A stretch of DNA of 30,217 nucleotides from UBA8337 sp965662725 (GTDB lineage Bacteria > Pseudomonadota > Alphaproteobacteria > RS24): NCBI GenBank assembly GCA_965662725.1, contig CBFIIT010000019.1:1-30217 (forward strand), given 5' to 3'. The notes beneath the pieces are model-generated. The model was not told the DNA's origin. It saw only the letters and a list, made by a program, of their open reading frames with translations, and searched no databases. The position numbers were made by a program, and so were the translations under genes. This document shows, piece by piece, positions 8,786 to 18,632 of this stretch. The first letter of the stretch is position 1. The number at the start of each line of letters is the position of its first letter.

Positions 8786-9381
8786 GTGTGCGTCGTCTGC
8801 ATGAAGAGCAACCTGCTGAATTTGCCTTTACGCCGGAAAATGTAAGCTGGGCGGAAGGGCAAATTGCCAAATATCCGGAAGGCCGTCAGGCCAGTGCGAT
8901 TATTCCGCTTTTATGGCAAGCGCAAAAGCAAGCCGGTGGTTGGCTGCCGGAACCGGCCATTCGCCATGTCGCTGATATGTTGGAAATGCCATATATCCGC
9001 GCTTTGGAAGTGGCAACGTTTTATACCATGTTCAATCTGTCGCCGGTTGGTGAGCATTTTGTTCAGTTATGCGGCACGACGCCGTGCTGGCTACGTGGGG
9101 CTGATGATTTGAAAGATGTTTGCCGTAAACTTATTGGCGAGCAGGGCGATATTACTGAAGACGGAAAGCTGAGTTGGCTGGAAGTTGAGTGTCTTGGCGC
9201 TTGTGTGAATGCACCCATGGTGCAAATCAATGATGACTTTTATGAAGACCTGACTGCTGAAACATTCGAGCAGATTCTGAATGATTTGCAGGCAGGCAAA
9301 GAAGTCGCGACCGGTCCGCAGAATAGCCGTCGCGCGTCAGAGCCCGAAGGGGGCTTAACCGTTTTGAAGGGTGACCGATAA
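8782..9381 (+). CDS. nuoE: NADH-quinone oxidoreductase subunit E (24 kDa, cluster N1a)
   Basis: NADH-module subunit of 199 residues with a thioredoxin-like fold. The [2Fe-2S] cluster N1a ligands are visible as C97 and C102 (CGTTPC) and C137 and C141 (CLGAC). The N-terminal helical region includes ALEVATFYTMF. A tail of about 40 residues beyond the core is rich in polar residues and is not recognised. ATG 8782 overlaps the nuoD stop by 4 bases, and the last A of its TAA stop is the first base of nuoF. Confidence 0.96.
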   Translation: MSVRRLHEEQPAEFAFTPENVSWAEGQIAKYPEGRQASAIIPLLWQAQKQAGGWLPEPAIRHVADMLEMPYIRALEVATFYTMFNLSPVGEHFVQLCGTTPCWLRGADDLKDVCRKLIGEQGDITEDGKLSWLEVECLGACVNAPMVQINDDFYEDLTAETFEQILNDLQAGKEVATGPQNSRRASEPEGGLTVLKGDR

Positions 9382-10679
9382 TGCTGCGTGATGAAGACCG
9401 GATTTTTAAGAATATCTATGGCTTTGAAGGGGCGGATCTGACCTCGGCAAAAGGTCGTGGCGATTGGGACAATACCGGCGAGCTGATTAAAAAGGGCCGC
9501 GATTGGGTTATTGATGAGGTCAAAGCATCCGGCTTACGCGGACGCGGTGGGGCCGGTTTTCCGACCGGCTTGAAATGGTCTTTCATGCCGAAGGAAAATG
9601 ACGGTCGCCCGCATTATTTGGTAGTCAATGCCGATGAGTCCGAACCGGGTACATGTAAAGACCGCGATATTATGCGCCATGAACCGCATAAATTGCTGGA
9701 AGGATGTTTGCTGGCCGGTTTCGCCATGGGCGCGCATGCTTGCTATATTTATGTGCGCGGTGAATTTATTCGCGAGCGCGAAGCGCTGCAACGCGCTGTT
9801 GACGAAGCTTATGAGGCCGGACTGCTGGGTAAAAACGCTGCCGGTTCCGGCTGGGATTATGATATTTACGTTCACCATGGGGCCGGTGCATATATTTGCG
9901 GTGAAGAAACTGCGTTGATTGAAAGCCTTGAAGGCAAAAAAGGTCAGCCGCGTTTGAAGCCGCCATTCCCTGCCAATATGGGCCTGTATGGCTGCCCGAC
10001 GACAGTGAATAATGTCGAGAGCATTGCTGTTGCGCCGACGATTTGTCGCCGTGGTGGAAGTTGGTTTGCCGGTCTTGGCCGCGACGGAAATACCGGCACC
10101 AAGCTGTTTTGCATTTCGGGTCACGTCAATAATCCGTGCAATGTCGAAGAGGAAATGGGCATTCCGCTGAAAGAATTGCTGGAGAAACATGCCGGTGGCG
10201 TGCGCGGCGGATGGGACAATTTATTGGCGGTTATTCCGGGCGGGTCTTCCGTGCCGCTTTTGCCGAAAGAGATTTGTGACACCGTGCTGATGGATTTTGA
10301 CAGTCTCAAAGAAGTACAGTCGGGGCTTGGCACGGCGGCGGTGATTGTGATGGATAAATCAACCGATATTATCAAAGCGATTGCCCGGATTTCGCATTTC
10401 TATAAGCATGAAAGCTGCGGCCAGTGCACACCGTGCCGCGAAGGCACAGGCTGGATGTGGCGGGTGCTTGAGCGCATGGCGGCAGGCCGCGCGCAACCCA
10501 AAGAAATTGATATGTTGCTGCAAGTGACCAAGCAGATTGAAGGTCACACGATTTGCGCATTGGGTGATGCTGCGGCATGGCCGGTGCAGGGCCTTATTCG
10601 CCATTTCCGCCCGGTGATTGAAGAGCGTCTGGCCTCTAACCCGTCGGGCGGGGGCCCGCTTCAGGAGGCTGCCGAATAA
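9381..10679 (+). CDS. nuoF: NADH-quinone oxidoreductase subunit F (51 kDa, FMN and NADH site)
   Basis: The 432-residue subunit that binds NADH and FMN and starts electron transfer in complex I. The nucleotide-binding glycine-rich segment GRGGAGFPTGLKW is at residues 54-66. NADESEPGTCKDRD and GAGAYICGEETALIESLEG follow. The [4Fe-4S] cluster N3 ligands are C346, C349 and C352 (SCGQCTPC) plus C392 (TICALGD). Start and stop each share one base with neighbouring genes (TAATG), so nuoE, nuoF and nuoG are probably translationally coupled. Confidence 0.98.
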   Translation: MLRDEDRIFKNIYGFEGADLTSAKGRGDWDNTGELIKKGRDWVIDEVKASGLRGRGGAGFPTGLKWSFMPKENDGRPHYLVVNADESEPGTCKDRDIMRHEPHKLLEGCLLAGFAMGAHACYIYVRGEFIREREALQRAVDEAYEAGLLGKNAAGSGWDYDIYVHHGAGAYICGEETALIESLEGKKGQPRLKPPFPANMGLYGCPTTVNNVESIAVAPTICRRGGSWFAGLGRDGNTGTKLFCISGHVNNPCNVEEEMGIPLKELLEKHAGGVRGGWDNLLAVIPGGSSVPLLPKEICDTVLMDFDSLKEVQSGLGTAAVIVMDKSTDIIKAIARISHFYKHESCGQCTPCREGTGWMWRVLERMAAGRAQPKEIDMLLQVTKQIEGHTICALGDAAAWPVQGLIRHFRPVIEERLASNPSGGGPLQEAAE

Positions 10680-12730
10680 TGAGCGATATGGTGAAAATTA
10701 CCGTTGATGGCACACAGGTCGAGGTCGAGGCCGGTACAACCATTATGCAGGCTTGCGAAGAGGCCGGGGCTGAAATCCCGCGCTTTTGCTATCACGAACG
10801 CCTCTCTGTCGCCGGTAACTGCCGTATGTGTTTGGTGGAAGTTGAAAACGCGCCAAAGCCGGTCGCTTCATGCGCCATGCCGGTGGCGCCCGATATGGTG
10901 GTCAGCACAACATCTGAAACAGTAAAAACAGCACGCGAAGGGGTGATGGAATTCTTGCTCATCAATCACCCGCTCGATTGCCCGATTTGCGACCAAGGCG
11001 GTGAGTGCGATTTGCAAGACCAGGCGCTCGGCTTTGGTGGCGATGCCAGTCGTTTTGATGACAATAAACGGGCCGTTGAAAACAAGAATATGGGGCCGTT
11101 GGTCAAAACCATTATGACCCGCTGTATTCATTGCACGCGCTGTGTGCGGTTCGCGCAAGAGGTTGCCGGTGTGCCGGAAATAGGTGCTATCGGCCGCGGT
11201 GAAGATACTGAGATTACCACTTATCTCGAAGCCTCTTTGGATAGCGAGATGTCCGGCAATGTGATTGATCTGTGTCCGGTCGGTGCGCTGACCTCGCGGC
11301 CTTATGCGTTTACCGCGCGGCCATGGGAATTGCGTAAAACCGAAACCATTGATGTGATGGATGCGCTGGGCAGCAATATCCGCGTTGATATGCGGGGCCG
11401 TGAGGCGATGCGCATCATGCCGCGCAATCACGATGATGTGAATGAGGAATGGCTGTCCGATAAATCGCGTTTCGTTTGGGACGGATTGAACACGCAACGG
11501 CTTGACCGCCCATTCATCCGCCGCGATGGCAAACTGGTTGCTGCAAGCTGGGAAGATGCCTTCACTTTGGTTGAAGAAAAATTGAAAGGCAAAGGCGCGA
11601 CAACCGCAGCTATTGCCGGTGATTTGGTGTGCGCTGAAGGCCAGTTCGCACTGAAGGGTCTGATGGATGCGCTGGAAAGCCCTCATATTGATTGCCGCCA
11701 AGATGGCGCAAAAATTTCAGGCCCGCGCAGCAATTATTTGTTCAATGCCTCTGTTGCCGGTATTGAAGAGGCTGATGCGCTGTTGCTTATCGGTTCCAAC
11801 CCACGGCTTGAAGCGCCGGTGTTGAATGCGCGTATCCGTAAACGTTATCTGATGGGTGATTTTCCAATCGCGGCAATCGGTGAGGCGACGGATTTGACCT
11901 ATAAAGCCGAGTTTATCGGTGCCGGTTCAGACACTTTGGCTGACCTATTGGCCGATAAGCAAAGCTTTGCTGAAGTTTTGAAAAATGCTGACAATCCGAT
12001 GATTATTGTCGGGCAGGGCGCATTGACCCGCGAAGACGGTGCCGCGGTATTGGCCTCAGCTATTGAATTGGCCGAGAAAACCGGCGCGACTTTCAATGTC
12101 TTGCATGTAGCGGCCGCGCGTGTCGCCGGTCTTGACCTTGGTCTGGTGCCGGGTGAAGGCGGGCACGATGTCGCCGGTATTCAGGAAGCGGCACAAAGCG
12201 GTGCGATTGAAAATGTCATTTTATACGGCGCAGATGAAATTGCCGGCGCCGCATTTGGTGACGCATTTGTTGTTTATATCGGTAGCCATGGTGACCGCGG
12301 CGCGCATCGTGCCGATGTGATTTTGCCGGCCGCCGCTTATACCGAAAAGCAGGCGACTTTTGTGAATACCGAAGGTCGGGCGCAAATGACTGAGCAGGCG
12401 GCAACACCGCCCGGAGAGGCGCGTGAAGATTGGAAGATTTTCCGTGCTTTGTCAGCCCGTCTCGATGTGACATTGCCATATGATAATTCAGCTGAATTGC
12501 GCGCGGCCATGTATGCAGTGGCACCGCAATTGGCGCAATTGGATATGATTGTCGCTGCCGATGCGCCGCAAGCGCCGCAACATAACGGTCTTGGGGCGGA
12601 GCCGTTCAGCTATGCCGTGACTGACTTCTATTTCACCAATCCGATAGCTCGCGCGTCGAAAACCATGGCCGATTGCGCCAAGGAAAAAGAACAGCGCGGC
12701 TCAGAGCAAGGAACCGGAACCGATGGATAG
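10679..12730 (+). CDS. nuoG: NADH-quinone oxidoreductase subunit G (75 kDa)
   Basis: The large iron-sulfur subunit of the NADH module, 683 residues. The ligand sets are all visible: N1b [2Fe-2S] at C37, C48, C51 and C65; N5 at H97, C101, C104 and C110 (HPLDCPICDQGGEC); N4 at C149, C152 and C155 (CIHCTRC) with C199. The remaining part is the degenerate molybdopterin-oxidoreductase-like domain. It is shorter than the Escherichia coli protein (about 908 residues) and lacks the additional N7 cluster motif, as is typical of alphaproteobacterial and mitochondrial forms. Its last 8 bases overlap nuoH. Confidence 0.97.
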   Translation: MSDMVKITVDGTQVEVEAGTTIMQACEEAGAEIPRFCYHERLSVAGNCRMCLVEVENAPKPVASCAMPVAPDMVVSTTSETVKTAREGVMEFLLINHPLDCPICDQGGECDLQDQALGFGGDASRFDDNKRAVENKNMGPLVKTIMTRCIHCTRCVRFAQEVAGVPEIGAIGRGEDTEITTYLEASLDSEMSGNVIDLCPVGALTSRPYAFTARPWELRKTETIDVMDALGSNIRVDMRGREAMRIMPRNHDDVNEEWLSDKSRFVWDGLNTQRLDRPFIRRDGKLVAASWEDAFTLVEEKLKGKGATTAAIAGDLVCAEGQFALKGLMDALESPHIDCRQDGAKISGPRSNYLFNASVAGIEEADALLLIGSNPRLEAPVLNARIRKRYLMGDFPIAAIGEATDLTYKAEFIGAGSDTLADLLADKQSFAEVLKNADNPMIIVGQGALTREDGAAVLASAIELAEKTGATFNVLHVAAARVAGLDLGLVPGEGGHDVAGIQEAAQSGAIENVILYGADEIAGAAFGDAFVVYIGSHGDRGAHRADVILPAAAYTEKQATFVNTEGRAQMTEQAATPPGEAREDWKIFRALSARLDVTLPYDNSAELRAAMYAVAPQLAQLDMIVAADAPQAPQHNGLGAEPFSYAVTDFYFTNPIARASKTMADCAKEKEQRGSEQGTGTDG

Positions 12731-13733
12731 TGTGTTTTTTGACACTTATGTCTGGCCTGCACTGATTGTTACGGCGCATTCACTGGCGATTATTTTGGCG
12801 CTGTTGGTGTCGCTGGCTTTTTTCATGTTGGCAGATCGTAAAATTTGGGCGGCAGCTCAGCTTCGTAAAGGCCCGACCATGGTGGGGCCGTTCGGATTGT
12901 TGCAAAGCTTTGCCGATATTTTGAAATATCTGCTGAAAGAAATCATTATTCCAACAACTGCCAATAAGCCTGTTTTTATTCTCGCACCGTTTGTTACCAT
13001 GTTCCTCGCTTTAAGCGGATGGGCCGTAATACCGGTCAATGAGGGCTGGGCAGTGGCCGATATTAATGTCGGCATTTTATATATTTTCGCCATTTCATCG
13101 CTTGGCGTTTACGGCGTGATTATGGGCGGCTGGGCCTCCAACTCAAAATATCCGTTCCTTGGCGCTTTGCGCTCGGCAGCGCAAATGGTCTCATATGAAG
13201 TATCCATCGGTCTGGTGATTATCACCGTGCTGCTTTGTGTCGGCTCCTTGAATTTGACCGATATTGTACTGGCTCAAAAAACCATTTGGTTTGCTGTGCC
13301 GTTATTCCCGATGTTTGTCGTGTTCTTTATCTCGGCTTTGGCCGAGACCAATCGTCCGCCATTTGATTTGCCGGAAGATGAAAGCGCGCTGGTTGCCGGT
13401 TTCATGACTGAATATTCCTCAACGCTTTATGTGGTGTTCATGATTGGCGAGCTGGCCAATATTGTTCTGATGTGCGCCATGTGCACGATTTTATTCCTTG
13501 GCGGCTGGTTGCCGCCGGTTGATATCGCGCCGTTTAATTGGGTGCCCGGGCCGGTTTGGTTCATTTTGAAAATGGGTCTGATGTTCTTCATGTTCGCCAT
13601 GACCAAAGTTATCGTGCCGCGCTATCGCTATGATCAGTTGATGCGCTTGGGTTGGAAAGTATTCCTGCCCCTGTCGCTCATCTATGTCGTGCTGACAGCC
13701 GGCTTTCTGCAATATTTTGGCATGGCATCGTAA
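12723..13733 (+). CDS. nuoH: NADH-quinone oxidoreductase subunit H
   Basis: Membrane subunit of 336 residues with about eight transmembrane segments that joins the peripheral arm to the membrane arm. The signature ADRKIWAAAQLRKGPTMVG region is near residues 39-57, followed by FADILKYLLKE. The conserved acidic cytoplasmic loop ETNRPPFDLPEDESALVAGF, which lines the quinone entry, lies near residues 205-225. The ATG overlaps the nuoG stop by 8 bases. nuoI follows after 10 bases. Confidence 0.97.
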   Translation: MDSVFFDTYVWPALIVTAHSLAIILALLVSLAFFMLADRKIWAAAQLRKGPTMVGPFGLLQSFADILKYLLKEIIIPTTANKPVFILAPFVTMFLALSGWAVIPVNEGWAVADINVGILYIFAISSLGVYGVIMGGWASNSKYPFLGALRSAAQMVSYEVSIGLVIITVLLCVGSLNLTDIVLAQKTIWFAVPLFPMFVVFFISALAETNRPPFDLPEDESALVAGFMTEYSSTLYVVFMIGELANIVLMCAMCTILFLGGWLPPVDIAPFNWVPGPVWFILKMGLMFFMFAMTKVIVPRYRYDQLMRLGWKVFLPLSLIYVVLTAGFLQYFGMAS

Positions 13734-13743
13734 GGGGGCGATT

Positions 13744-14235
13744 ATGGCTTGGTTAGACCGCACTGCACGTTCTCTGTTTTTGGCTGAATTTGTTGGCGCA
13801 TTGCGCTTGGCAATGGGATATTTCTTTGGCCGCAAGGCGACAATTAATTATCCGTATGAAAAAGGCCCGCTTAGCCCGCGCTTTCGTGGCGAGCATGCTT
13901 TGCGTCGTTACCCGAATGGGCAAGAACGCTGCATTGCCTGTAAATTATGCGAAGCGATTTGTCCGGCGCAGGCCATCACCATTGAGGCCGGTCCGCGCAA
14001 TAATGACGGCACACGCCGCACCGTGCGCTATGACATTGATATGGTGAAGTGCATTTATTGCGGCTTTTGCCAAGAAGCCTGTCCGGTCGATGCGATTGTT
14101 GAAGGGCCTAATTTTGAATTTGCAACCGAAACCCGCGAAGAGCTTATTTATGACAAGGATAAGCTGCTGGCCAATGGCGATCGCTGGGAAGTTGAGATTG
14201 CCAAGAATATCGAGCTTGACGCTCCTTACCGGTAG
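13744..14235 (+). CDS. nuoI: NADH-quinone oxidoreductase subunit I (23 kDa, clusters N6a/N6b)
   Basis: A 163-residue ferredoxin-like subunit with two [4Fe-4S] clusters. The ligand motifs are C63-x2-C66-x2-C69-x3-C73 and C103-x2-C106-x2-C109-x3-C113. The N-terminal amphipathic helix (residues 1-30) anchors it to the membrane arm. The reading frame is open upstream to TTG 13717, but AAGGGGG (13732-13738) sits 5 bases before ATG 13744, and that start gives the usual length of the family. Confidence 0.97.
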   Translation: MAWLDRTARSLFLAEFVGALRLAMGYFFGRKATINYPYEKGPLSPRFRGEHALRRYPNGQERCIACKLCEAICPAQAITIEAGPRNNDGTRRTVRYDIDMVKCIYCGFCQEACPVDAIVEGPNFEFATETREELIYDKDKLLANGDRWEVEIAKNIELDAPYR

Positions 14236-14241
14236 AAGAAT

Positions 14242-14847
14242 ATGACGCTAACCTCACTCGCATTTTATTTGTTTGCAACCGTTGCGGTTGCCAGCTCGTT
14301 TATGGTCATTGCGTCGCGCAATCCGGTCTATTCGGTGCTGTTTCTCATCCTCACCTTTTTCAATTCAGCCGGTCTGTTTGTGCTGCTGGGGGCTGAGTTT
14401 CTGGCGCTGATTTTGGTTGTCGTTTATGTCGGCGCGGTGGCGGTGCTGTTCTTATTCGTCGTCATGATGTTGGATATTGATTTCGCTGAATTAAGCGAGG
14501 GCTTTTTGCAATATATGCCGATAGGGGCAACGGTCGGTTTGATATTGTTGCTTGAATTGCTGCTGGTATTCGGCGCGTCATCGGCGCTTGTTGATGCCAA
14601 TCCCTTGCCGCGCGCAACGCCGGAGGGCATGACCAATGCTGAGGCATTGGGGCGGGTGCTTTATACTGATTATGTTTATTTCTTCCAGGCCGCCGGTGCG
14701 ATTTTATTGGTCGCTATGATTGGCGCGATTGTACTGACCTTGGTGCCGTCAAACAATCCGAAACGGCAGGATATTGCCAAGCAAACCGCCCGCTCTCGTG
14801 AGGAAGCGGCAGAGCTTGTCGATATTGAACCGGGACAAGGTATTTAG
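14242..14847 (+). CDS. nuoJ: NADH-quinone oxidoreductase subunit J
   Basis: Membrane subunit of 201 residues with five predicted transmembrane segments. The family hallmark is the third segment, EFLALILVVVYVGAVAVLF, near residues 53-71, which contains the Gly-rich region that can form a pi-bulge and links quinone chemistry to proton pumping. The preceding ASRNPVYSVLFLI is also conserved. The C-terminal 35 residues are soluble and variable. nuoK follows after 14 bases. Confidence 0.95.
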   Translation: MTLTSLAFYLFATVAVASSFMVIASRNPVYSVLFLILTFFNSAGLFVLLGAEFLALILVVVYVGAVAVLFLFVVMMLDIDFAELSEGFLQYMPIGATVGLILLLELLLVFGASSALVDANPLPRATPEGMTNAEALGRVLYTDYVYFFQAAGAILLVAMIGAIVLTLVPSNNPKRQDIAKQTARSREEAAELVDIEPGQGI

Positions 14848-14861
14848 GGCAGGGCAAAATT

Positions 14862-15167
14862 ATGATTGGACTGACACATTACCTGACGCTGGCCGCCATT
14901 ATTTTCACCATTGGCGTGTTCGGTATTTTTCTGAACCGTAAAAACGTCATCATTATTCTGATGTCGATTGAGCTGATGCTGCTTGCGGTGAACATTAATC
15001 TGGTCGCTTTCTCGGCCTATCTCGGCGATTTGGTCGGGCAAGTCTTTGCGCTGCTGGTGCTGACGGTTGCTGCCGGTGAGGCGGCTATCGGTCTGGCCAT
15101 TCTGGTGGTTTATTTCCGTAATCGCGGCGGTATTGCCGTTGAAGATGTCAGTCAAATGAAGGGCTAA
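14862..15167 (+). CDS. nuoK: NADH-quinone oxidoreductase subunit K
   Basis: Membrane subunit of 101 residues with three transmembrane segments, the normal size of the family. Two conserved membrane Glu residues are visible, one in MSIELMLLAVNINLVAF (second segment) and one in AAGEAAIGLAILVVYFR (third segment); in characterised homologues these belong to the proton channel. A weak ribosome binding site (AGGGCAGGG, 14847-14855) precedes the ATG. nuoL starts 5 bases after the stop codon begins to clear. Confidence 0.96.
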   Translation: MIGLTHYLTLAAIIFTIGVFGIFLNRKNVIIILMSIELMLLAVNINLVAFSAYLGDLVGQVFALLVLTVAAGEAAIGLAILVVYFRNRGGIAVEDVSQMKG

Positions 15168-15171
15168 TGGC

Positions 15172-17109
15172 ATGAGCATGTATCACGCGATTGTATTTTT
15201 TCCGCTGCTCGGCGCACTGATTGCCGGTCTGTTTGGCCGCCTAATCGGTGACCGACAAGCTGAATATGTTACGACGGGACTGCTGATTATCTCGGCGCTT
15301 TTGTCTTGCGTCGCATTTGTTCAAGTCGGTCTGGACGGGCAGAGCCAGAAAGTCATGGTGCTTGATTGGATTTCTTCCGGTGGCCTGGATATTGATTGGG
15401 TGCTGCGCATTGATACGCTGACTGCGGTGATGCTGGTAGTTGTTACCGGCGTGTCGTCTTTGGTGCATGTCTATTCCATCGGTTATATGAGCCATGATCC
15501 GAACCGCGCGCGCTTCTTCGCTTATTTGTCGCTGTTTACTTTCATGATGCTGATGCTGGTCACGGCGGATAACTTCCTGCAATTATTCTTTGGCTGGGAA
15601 GGTGTTGGCCTTGCCTCTTATTTGCTTATCGGCTTCTGGTTCAAAAAACCGTCTGCCAATGCCGCTGCCATTAAAGCTTTCGTGGTCAATCGGGTTGGCG
15701 ATTTCGGTCTTATTCTTGGCATGTCGGCGATTTATTTTTCTGTCGGCTCGTTGCAATTTGACGAAGTTTTTGCTGCTGCCGGTGCATTGGCCGAAGGCCA
15801 GTTTGACTTCCTCGGCGTTACACTGCCGACTTTGACGACCATTTGCTTGCTATTGTTTATGGGCGCGATGGGCAAGTCGGCTCAGTTTTTGCTGCATACA
15901 TGGCTGCCTGATGCGATGGAAGGCCCGACCCCGGTCTCGGCTCTTATTCATGCCGCTACCATGGTGACGGCCGGCGTGTTCTTGGTTGCGCGTTGTTCGC
16001 CCTTGTTTGAATTATCGCAAACCGCTCTCAATGTGGTGATTGTGGTTGGCGCGATTACCGCCTTCTTCGCGGCCACGGTCGGCCTTGTGCAGAATGATAT
16101 TAAGCGGGTGATTGCTTATTCAACCTGTTCGCAGCTTGGCTATATGTTTGTCGGTCTCGGTATTGGTGCCTATCAGGCGGCAATGTTCCATTTGTTTACT
16201 CATGCTTTCTTTAAAGCGCTGTTGTTCCTTGGTGCCGGTTCTGTCATTCACGCCATGGGTGATGAACAAGATATGCGCAAAATGGGTGGCTTGCGCCAGC
16301 TCATTCCGGCGACCTTCTTTATGATGTTTATCGGCACGATTGCGCTTACCGGTTTCCCGCTTACTGCTGGTTATTACTCCAAAGATGCGATTATTGAAGG
16401 TGCCTTTGCCGCGCAAGCCGCGCCGCATATGTTTGCCTTTGCGTTGTTGATTGTGGCGGCATTCTTCACCTCTTTCTATAGCTGGCGATTGATGTTCCTG
16501 ACATTTTTCGGCCCGCCGCGTTGTTCTAATGAAGTGTTGAGCCATGTGCATGAAAGCCCGCCGGTGATGCTGGTGCCGTTGATTGTGCTGGCCTTTGGTG
16601 CGTTGATTGCCGGTGTCGGTTTTGCCGATTTATTTGTTGGTAAAGAACAAGCGGCTTTTTGGGGTGGCACGATTTTCACCGCCGCCGATAACAATATCCT
16701 TGTCGAGTTGAAGCAAGTGCCAAGCTGGGTGATTTTTAGCCCCTTGGTGATGATGCTTTCCGGTTTTGCCTTGGCTTATATTCTCTATATCCATCGTCCG
16801 GCTTGGCCGAAAGCCATCGCTGAAGAGCACGATTTGATTTACAAATTTCTGCTCAATAAATGGTATTTTGACGAGATTTATAATTTCATCTTTATCCGTC
16901 CGGCCACATGGCTGGCCCGTCTGTTTTGGAAAGGCGGCGACGGATTTATTATTGACGGTTTCGGCCCGGACGGCATTGCCGCCAATGTGCTTCGCGTAAC
17001 CAAGCGTGTGGTGGCTGTGCAAACCGGTTTTGTTTATCACTACGCATTCGTCATGTTGTTGGGCGTCGCCGGTTTTGTTAGCTGGCTGATGTTGACGGGG
17101 GGACATTAA
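15172..17109 (+). CDS. nuoL: NADH-quinone oxidoreductase subunit L (antiporter-like)
   Basis: The distal membrane subunit, 645 residues with about 16 transmembrane segments including the long lateral helix near the C-terminus. Antiporter-family motifs are visible: FFGWEGVGLASYLLIGFW with the conserved Glu of segment 5, then HTWLPDAMEGPTPVSALIHA and TMVTAGVFLVAR. The segment around residues 540-580 (long hydrophobic helix then EEHDLIYKFLLNKWYFDEIY) is typical of NuoL. GAAGGG (15158-15163) is 8 bases before ATG 15172; a second in-frame ATG at 15178 is less well spaced. Confidence 0.97.
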   Translation: MSMYHAIVFFPLLGALIAGLFGRLIGDRQAEYVTTGLLIISALLSCVAFVQVGLDGQSQKVMVLDWISSGGLDIDWVLRIDTLTAVMLVVVTGVSSLVHVYSIGYMSHDPNRARFFAYLSLFTFMMLMLVTADNFLQLFFGWEGVGLASYLLIGFWFKKPSANAAAIKAFVVNRVGDFGLILGMSAIYFSVGSLQFDEVFAAAGALAEGQFDFLGVTLPTLTTICLLLFMGAMGKSAQFLLHTWLPDAMEGPTPVSALIHAATMVTAGVFLVARCSPLFELSQTALNVVIVVGAITAFFAATVGLVQNDIKRVIAYSTCSQLGYMFVGLGIGAYQAAMFHLFTHAFFKALLFLGAGSVIHAMGDEQDMRKMGGLRQLIPATFFMMFIGTIALTGFPLTAGYYSKDAIIEGAFAAQAAPHMFAFALLIVAAFFTSFYSWRLMFLTFFGPPRCSNEVLSHVHESPPVMLVPLIVLAFGALIAGVGFADLFVGKEQAAFWGGTIFTAADNNILVELKQVPSWVIFSPLVMMLSGFALAYILYIHRPAWPKAIAEEHDLIYKFLLNKWYFDEIYNFIFIRPATWLARLFWKGGDGFIIDGFGPDGIAANVLRVTKRVVAVQTGFVYHYAFVMLLGVAGFVSWLMLTGGH

Positions 17110-17112
17110 TCC

Positions 17113-18630
17113 ATGACCGATTGGCCACTCCTTTCAACCATCACATTCTTGCCGCTGCTGGGCGCATTATTCATTTTGCTGGTGCGCGGAGATGAAGCGG
17201 CGATTGCTGCCAATTCGCGCGCTGTTGCGCTTTGGACAACCGTTGTCACACTGCTTTTGACGATTTTCATGATCAGCCGGTTTGATGGCAGTTCCGCCGC
17301 GTTTCAATTTGTCGAGCGGGTTGAATGGCTGCTGCCGGGCATTGACTATGCGATGGGCGTAGACGGCATTTCCGTCTTATTCGTTTTGCTGACCGCCGCT
17401 TTAATGCCGATTTGCATTTTGGCCAGTTGGCACGCCATCAATACGCGGGTGCGCGAATATATGCTGGCGTTTTTGGTGCTGGAAACACTGATGATTGGCG
17501 TCTTTTGCGCCATGGATATTATCCTCTTCTATCTGTTCTTCGAAGGCGGCCTGATACCGATGTTCCTCATCATCGGTGTTTGGGGCGGCGCGCGGCGTAT
17601 TTATGCCAGCTTTAAGTTTTTCCTTTATACGCTCATCGGCTCGGTGCTGATGTTGTTGGCGATATTGGTGATGTATTGGCAGGCCGGCACGACTTTTATT
17701 CCCGATTTAATGGCGCATGGCTTTGATGCTTCTTTGCAGACTTGGCTGTGGCTGGCTTTCTTTGCCAGCTTTGCGGTTAAAATGCCGATGTGGCCGGTGC
17801 ATACATGGTTGCCGGATGCGCACGTAGAAGCGCCAACTGCAGGCTCGGTTATTTTGGCCGGTGTTTTGTTGAAAATGGGCGGCTATGGCTTTTTGCGCTT
17901 CTCGCTCCCAATGTTCCCATTGGCTTCCGACATGTTCGCGCCAATGGTGTTTGCGATGAGCGCGATTGCCATTGTCTACACATCACTTGTCGCCTTTGCG
18001 CAAGAGGATATGAAAAAGCTGATTGCCTATTCATCAGTCGCACATATGGGCTTTGTGACCATGGGGATTTTCACCGCCACAACGCAAGGCGTGCAGGGTG
18101 CGGTGTTCCAAATGTTGTCGCATGGCTGGATTTCAGGCGCTTTGTTCCTGTGTGTTGGTGTGGTTTATGACCGTATGCATACACGCGAAATCGCTGCCTA
18201 TGGCGGTCTTGCCAATCGGATGCCGATTTATGCGACCGTGTTTTTATTGTTCACCATGGCCAATGTCGGCTTGCCCGGAACATCCGGTTTTGTCGGTGAG
18301 TTTTTGACCATTCTCGGCGCATTCCAAATCAGCACATGGACAGCGCTGTTTGCTGCCAGTGGGGTGATTTTCTCTGCTGTTTATGCGCTGTCGCTCTATC
18401 GCCGCGTTTCTTTCGGGCAAATTGAACATGAGGGATTGCAGCAAATCGCAGATATGGACCGCCGCGAAATATTCATTATTGCGCCTTTGGTGGTAGCTAC
18501 AATTCTATTCGGTATTTGGCCAATGCCAATTCTTGACCTGACAGCAGCATCTGTTGATGCGCTCATTACGGCCTATCAAGAGGCTTTATCCAATCAATTT
18601 GCCGGCCAAGCTGCGGGTGGGGGACAGTAA
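17113..18630 (+). CDS. nuoM: NADH-quinone oxidoreductase subunit M (antiporter-like)
   Basis: Antiporter-like membrane subunit of 505 residues with about 14 transmembrane segments. Diagnostic stretches are DGISVLFVLLTA near residue 80, LFYLFFEGGLIPMFLIIGVWG with the conserved channel Glu, HTWLPDAHVEAPTAGSVILA and LLKMGGYGFLRF. It pumps protons in the middle of the membrane arm. It starts 4 bases after the nuoL stop and ends 2 bases before nuoN. Confidence 0.97.
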   Translation: MTDWPLLSTITFLPLLGALFILLVRGDEAAIAANSRAVALWTTVVTLLLTIFMISRFDGSSAAFQFVERVEWLLPGIDYAMGVDGISVLFVLLTAALMPICILASWHAINTRVREYMLAFLVLETLMIGVFCAMDIILFYLFFEGGLIPMFLIIGVWGGARRIYASFKFFLYTLIGSVLMLLAILVMYWQAGTTFIPDLMAHGFDASLQTWLWLAFFASFAVKMPMWPVHTWLPDAHVEAPTAGSVILAGVLLKMGGYGFLRFSLPMFPLASDMFAPMVFAMSAIAIVYTSLVAFAQEDMKKLIAYSSVAHMGFVTMGIFTATTQGVQGAVFQMLSHGWISGALFLCVGVVYDRMHTREIAAYGGLANRMPIYATVFLLFTMANVGLPGTSGFVGEFLTILGAFQISTWTALFAASGVIFSAVYALSLYRRVSFGQIEHEGLQQIADMDRREIFIIAPLVVATILFGIWPMPILDLTAASVDALITAYQEALSNQFAGQAAGGGQ

Positions 18631-18632
18631 CC

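Noticed and set aside
10868..11701. Long open frame of 277 codons on the minus strand.
   Set aside because: It lies fully inside nuoG, whose iron-sulfur ligands and frame are intact. The translation is low-complexity and matches no family I know; it is an antisense shadow.
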